The notes beneath the pieces are model-generated. The model made no database searches, was not told the DNA's origin, and was given only the letters and a program-made list of their open reading frames with translations. Made by a program: the position numbers and the translations under genes. A stretch of 64,000 nucleotides of DNA from Brachyhypopomus gauderio (lineage: Eukaryota; Chordata; Actinopteri; Gymnotiformes; Hypopomidae), in contig NC_135213.1 of the NCBI RefSeq assembly GCF_052324685.1, positions 37,253,707 to 37,317,706 of the forward strand, read 5' to 3'. Each line of letters begins with the position of its first letter. Positions within the stretch are counted from its first letter, which is position 1. Below are positions 59,901-64,000 of this stretch, piece by piece.

Positions 59901-60622
59901 AGCTCCTGGCCTTTTACGCAGACACGTCTGATCTGAGCTCCTGGCCTTTTACGCAGACACGTCTGATCTGAGCTCCTGGCCTTTTACGCAGACACGTCTG
60001 ATCTGAGCTCCTTTTTACGTGCATTGGAACTTTTCCTTCTTTTTTCTGCCATACTGCAGACATTTTGAATCACATCAGGTAAACACATCAGGATATTGTC
60101 ATGAAATCAGCTACACAGAAAAAAACTAAGTTGGTCACAAAAATCGTCTCAACTGTTCAAATGAAACAACCAATAGACAAACATATTCTAGTGTTCTAAC
60201 TAACTGTGCTACTGGTTTAATTGAACCCGTGTTTAACCATTTAATGTGCGTGTTGGAACTTCTCACCCCTAAGCAATCGTTCAGCAGATCATTATCACTT
60301 TCACACCTCTGTGGAGGGCCTGAGAGAGCAAACGCTTCTTCTGCTCTTAGCAGTTCTCAAACAAGAACGTCCTTCACTTCACTTAGTCTGGCACAGTGGT
60401 GTTGCGTCATTTCATTTGCAGAGCATTTCCTTAAATACACCCAAACTTCTACAGCCAGCAGAGGAACCAGAAGGGTGTGGTGGCGCTCGGAGGCTGTGGA
60501 CAGACCCGCCTTACCCTGAAGGATGATGAGGAGGTGGCGGAGAGGCCGCTGGCTGCCGAGGTGAGCGACAACGTGGAACCATGGTGCTTTAGACTGCTTT
60601 CTGAACCATAGCCCGACTCGGC
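52281..60622 (-). CDS. cert1: Ceramide transfer protein (CERT / GPBP), N-terminal exons outside window
   Basis: Cytosolic protein that carries ceramide from ER to Golgi for sphingomyelin synthesis. Fourteen exons keep one frame (503 aa plus stop): 60515-60622, 58408-58546, 57950-58021, 57098-57255, 55259-55351, 55028-55114, 54336-54419, 53976-54059, 53755-53850, 53223-53355, 53064-53134, 52796-52924, 52530-52659 and 52281-52408. In order: the serine-repeat motif ([14 protein letters not shown]), phosphorylated in the known protein to switch it off; a coiled coil ([20 protein letters not shown]); [17 protein letters not shown]; the FFAT motif [11 protein letters not shown] that binds VAP proteins on the ER; two 28-codon cassettes; and the START domain ([66 protein letters not shown]) to EAILL. 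The Golgi-targeting PH domain (about 117 residues) must lie right of the window. Confidence 0.96.
53910..53964. repeat. (CA)n microsatellite in cert1 intron
   Basis: About 27 CA units, ending about a dozen bases from the donor of the 53976-54059 cassette exon. Confidence 0.97.
54646..54697. repeat. Dispersed fish repeat fragment
   Basis: Contains TTTAGCAGACGCTCTTATCC followed by AGAGCGACTTACAAA, a block seen very widely in fish repeats. It is only the conserved core; no ends can be set. Confidence 0.6.
58603..60010. repeat. 35-bp minisatellite, about 40 copies, in cert1 intron
   Basis: Unit GTCTGATCTGAGCTCCTGGC + CTTTTACGCAGACAC, period exactly 35. Copies are nearly identical. Variants are ACGCGGACAC, ACTCAGACAC, one CACATCTG and a diverged second unit (TTTTTTGCAAACAC). 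The array starts about 57 bp upstream (transcript sense) of the acceptor of the exon at 58408-58546 and fills most of that intron's 3' half. Confidence 0.98.
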
Positions 60623-60626
60623 CTGG

Positions 60627-60628
<2 letters not shown>

Positions 60629-60674
<46 letters not shown>
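60629..60674. repeat. (CA)n microsatellite
   Basis: About 23 CA units, beginning 7 bp beyond the cert1 exon edge at 60622, so it lies in the acceptor region of that exon (as GT repeats in the transcript). Confidence 0.97.
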
Positions 60675-60678
<4 letters not shown>

Positions 60679-60848
60679 CTAAATAGCAAAATAGGACATA
60701 CAAGTAATATTGAACTTTATACAGGGTACAAGTACAAACAAACAAAAATGATCTGGTAATTTTTCAGGTCCTTGTGTGTTGAGTAGAAGGATGTTTTCTG
60801 CCGGTGTCTAAGCACTGTCTTTACACACGGCAGTAGGCGAACCATCAG

Positions 60849-60852
<4 letters not shown>

Positions 60853-60898
<46 letters not shown>
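60853..60898. repeat. (CA)n microsatellite
   Basis: About 23 CA units in the same cert1 intron. Confidence 0.97.
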
Positions 60899-60899
<1 letters not shown>

Positions 60900-61839
60900 G
60901 GATGCTTAGTAGCAGAGAGGTTGTAAGGGAACACAGCCTAAATTATAATCATTACACACGGCTACAGAGACACTAAAACAACCTCCCTGTAGAGGAGGTG
61001 GGACGGCATGAACACCGTAACGTCACAACATGCGTGAGATTTACAAGAGGAATCACGGGTTTGTACTAGCATGATGTCTGGGAGAAGATGGGAGGATTTG
61101 AAGCCAAGTACTGTTTCAACACTTTCCGACTTTCAACACTTCTATACAGTGTTCTTTAAAAGGCACGAAGCCGACAGTATTTACGTGGAGATCATTACCT
61201 GAACACATTGTAGCCGGACACCTAGTAAATATTTCTTACCTACCCTCAACAGGCAGAGATCAGAATGGAGATATATTACTATAGCCATGAACCACACATC
61301 AGGACTTTCTCCTGAGCACACTGAAATCAGACTCCTCCATCCAGACCACTGTGGTGTTGTTGCATAACTGATAAAACACGGAGGCTTTTGAAAAGCTTCA
61401 TTATCTTAAGTGGCTTTCCTAACGGACAGAGAGAGCCGATCGGGCAGTAAAAGCGCATCACAGCGCTGCTGCCGTCACACAACCATCAACAACAAAAAAC
61501 AAACACAAACGAATTTGAAAAAGCTACAATGAACTCCGACTGCATAACGACGCGTTAACCACTTAAGGGTGATGGATGTAGCCACCAGCAGTTAAAGGGA
61601 GACGGTGCGTCAGGTTGAGGGTGGTGTTCTTCTGGCCTCAGCACGCATGTCTAGCACACAGGAAAATTAACACACAGACTGCCATGCCACCGGCTTCAAG
61701 CCCACCAATTACGGCTCAAGTCTTTCAGAGCGGCCATGCAAATTCTGTCATTAAAGTGTCAGAACTGCTGAATTACTGGATACGCGGTTTTCTGCGACAG
61801 CTGTTCACCGTCGCCGGACTGCAGTTAACAGAAATACCT

Positions 61840-62120
61840 ATTTTAAAAAATCACAGCCGCTGGGAAAGAAAACTTGCAACAGACACCAGAGCGGATAAGC
61901 ACGAGAGCACGCGCGCTACGGCGTCGGACGACGGTGAGGGAGAAGCAGGGGGATTGAAGGAAGCATGCAGGGAAACGCGCCAGCAGGTCACAGCCCACCA
62001 TCCGTCCGCTCCAGCAGCCGAAACAGAACATCGCATCGCCTCTGCAGTCCCGCGGGGCCGGCTGGAGCACACTCCCTCCGCGCTCCGCCCGCAAACGTCC
62101 CCAGGGCTTCTCCCAGCCGG
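61840..62120. promoter_or_regulatory. CpG-rich patch in cert1 intron
   Basis: Locally G+C and CpG rich (GCACGCGCGCTACGGCGTCGG, CCCGCGGGGCCGGC) against AT-rich flanks. It could be an internal cert1 promoter or enhancer; no first exon with a donor could be supported. Confidence 0.3.
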
Positions 62121-62131
62121 GCATGTGGAGC

Positions 62132-62137
62132 AGAAGA

Positions 62138-62209
<72 letters not shown>

Positions 62210-62256
62210 GAGACAGAGAGAGAGAGAGAGAGACAGACAGAGAGAGAGGCAGACAG
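62132..62256. repeat. (GA)n microsatellite
   Basis: Long purine tract of GA with scattered AC and AA interruptions, strand-asymmetric. Confidence 0.95.
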
Positions 62257-62334
62257 ACACCACGCGTCGGTCCCCTTTAAAAACTCACAAGAGCAGGAGA
62301 AGATTCATGTTGGAGGGGGTGGTGTGTGTATGTG

Positions 62335-62337
<3 letters not shown>

Positions 62338-62400
<63 letters not shown>
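62338..62400. repeat. (GA)n microsatellite
   Basis: About 31 pure GA units, 80 bp from the preceding GA tract. Confidence 0.97.
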
Positions 62401-62403
<3 letters not shown>

Positions 62404-64000
62404 CGGGAGGGAATGAACAAGAGAGATGCTTTACTGAGAGACTGGCAACTGGCCCAGTTGCTACGCACCTCTGGTTGCTACGCACACTTGCATTCAAGAC
62501 CCCCCCCCCCCCCCCCTCCTGCATCACCCAAACGCTTTTTGTTTAAGTTGCGTCCATTTCTGCAGAAGCTGAGATGATGCCTCATGTTAGCGTCAGCTTC
62601 ATGCATCATTCACGTGGAATGCTTAGCTCTTCCTGATATAGCAAGATCACGACCTCCTACATAAAACCGTCCACGAAGAGAGTGACGAAAGTCTGGAAGG
62701 ATGGAGCAGAACTAAAACGATTGTTCAGAAAACACAACAACACACCAGCTGATCCCAGTTTCTAGAAAGGACATCAGTAAGATTGGAGCTTCATATCCAG
62801 ATATTGTACCTTCAATAGCATTTCAGCAGTCATTTCTTTAGCCAGTTGAACATTAACATGGGAAGCCAATCAACAGCTAGACAACCTGTTCAACAGGCAA
62901 AAGTGAACCACAGAACAGGTTTACACATCACCATCTGAATTCTTGAATTGTTGATAAATTGCTGACAAGGGGAAAAACTTTTTAGGCTACAAGGCAGAAA
63001 AATGCTGATGTTGAGGTTATGACAGTAAAATTACAAGTTTTCTGCAAAACCAATTTAGTACAATGTGCATAGTATGTTTAACGAATTAACACTTGATATA
63101 ATTAGATCCTTTGACACTGTAAAACTCTCTGCCGAGCCAAGCGAGGTAATCTTGAGTCATAACATTGTTTTCAATTTAAATGGTGCAGCTCTTATAGCAA
63201 CACCACTTTCCACCAGCTGATGGCGCTGATTCAACAGTTCCAGTGCAGAGAACCTCTCTGCTGTCAAGTTTGGTCACGCCCACTAAGAACTGGAATAAAA
63301 GCAGTTCTGAAGCCCACCCAGCACTTTAACACTCAACCCACAATTGCTACCTGCACATGGTAGCAATGAATGAATGAATGAATGTTCAATTTATATATCA
63401 CTTGGTCTAGATCACAACATGCTGAATCAGAACTTGTTTTTAGTTCAAGTTGTAACGCTATTTCACACAACTAACATGTGGGCACCCTTCCCTATATCAG
63501 ACCTAGAAGTCCCACCAACACCATGTGGGTTTAATTAGCAAAAATAAAATCAGCACCACCATAGTCATAGATCCAGGCATACGACATGATTGGTCACCCG
63601 CCCAAACACTCCCACCAGTGCAAACGCTTGGATCCACAGCTTGTGAGCAGCTGTGTGCCGGTCACACCCCCAATCAGCTATGCTCCACCCCACATTCCTG
63701 GAGCCACTCCCTCACTACAGCCTGACTCAGGGGACGTGGGAGAAGGTGGGGAGAAACCCTGCCCAACTGGTTCTTACTTTCAATTCAACTTTTGCTTTCT
63801 TTTTTTCATATCCACTTCTTTATTGGGGGGGGGGGAAACTTCAGGGGGTGGACACTGTTCACATCACCCAACACATTATATGAGTAGTGTGAACAGGAAT
63901 GTGTCGGGAGAAAAGACACCCTCCACACCCTGCCTCAATGATACGCCTATGAGACTTAACCGCCAAGGACAATGTACACAGGGACACTGAGGACTGCGAT

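Larger units (their letters stand above)
60623..64000. other. cert1 intron (continues past window edge)
   Basis: No further cert1 exon was found here. The PH-domain exons are not in this stretch on either strand as far as I can read. Contents are CA repeats (60629-60674, 60853-60898), GA repeats (62132-62256, 62338-62400), a C run (about 62500-62517), a CpG-rich patch (61840-62120) and a short TGAA repeat near 63366. Confidence 0.6.

Noticed and set aside
58603-60010. Regular 35-bp repeats resembling a CRISPR array
   Set aside because: The units are directly adjacent with no unique spacers, and the locus is a vertebrate gene intron; it is a minisatellite.
61615-62546. Long ORFs of 193-221 codons with Arg-Glu repeats
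   Set aside because: The repeats come from GA microsatellites; the upstream part has no splice sites or family resemblance and lies in a cert1 intron.

Overview
The window is vertebrate nuclear DNA, almost certainly from a teleost fish. It has intron-split genes with GT-AG junctions, many CA/GA/TA microsatellites, a tRNA-derived SINE, L2-type LINE and Tc1/mariner remnants, and several small inverted-repeat transposons. The species cannot be named from the sequence alone.

Layout: pomt1 (minus, 3' end cut off by the window start, 1-4134); fam169a (minus, 5562-10447); a gene-poor 10.7-kb stretch (10448-21160) with a decayed Tc1/mariner element, a CpG-rich patch and two unexplained coding-like segments; gcnt4 (minus, intronless CDS 21161-22432); ankrd31 (minus, 23777-37640, about 25 exons); hmgcr (plus, 40791-46231, 19 coding exons, complete at 885 aa); a repeat-rich gap (46232-52280) with an L2 LINE broken by a Tc1 element; and cert1 (minus, C-terminal 503 residues, 52281-60622), whose first exons lie beyond the right edge.

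The order fam169a-gcnt4-ankrd31-hmgcr-cert1 is the order known from human 5q13, so most of the window is an old conserved block. pomt1 is on a different chromosome in human (9q34) and marks a rearrangement point. The genes are functionally unrelated: O-mannosylation, nuclear-lamina-associated protein, mucin-type core-2 branching, control of meiotic DNA breaks, sterol synthesis and ceramide transport. They are neighbours by ancestry and do not form a pathway, although hmgcr and cert1 both act in ER lipid metabolism.

I found no evidence of a wholly new system. The observations most worth following are: the coding-like segments at 17.15-18.68 kb that match no gene I recognise; ankrd31 keeping both ankyrin blocks, the RAMA domain and the C-terminal tail, with paired MYB-like sites upstream; a two-copy transposon with 4-bp TTAA/TTTA duplications and a nested second element; a 40-copy 35-bp minisatellite close to a cert1 splice acceptor; and a GC-AG intron in hmgcr.
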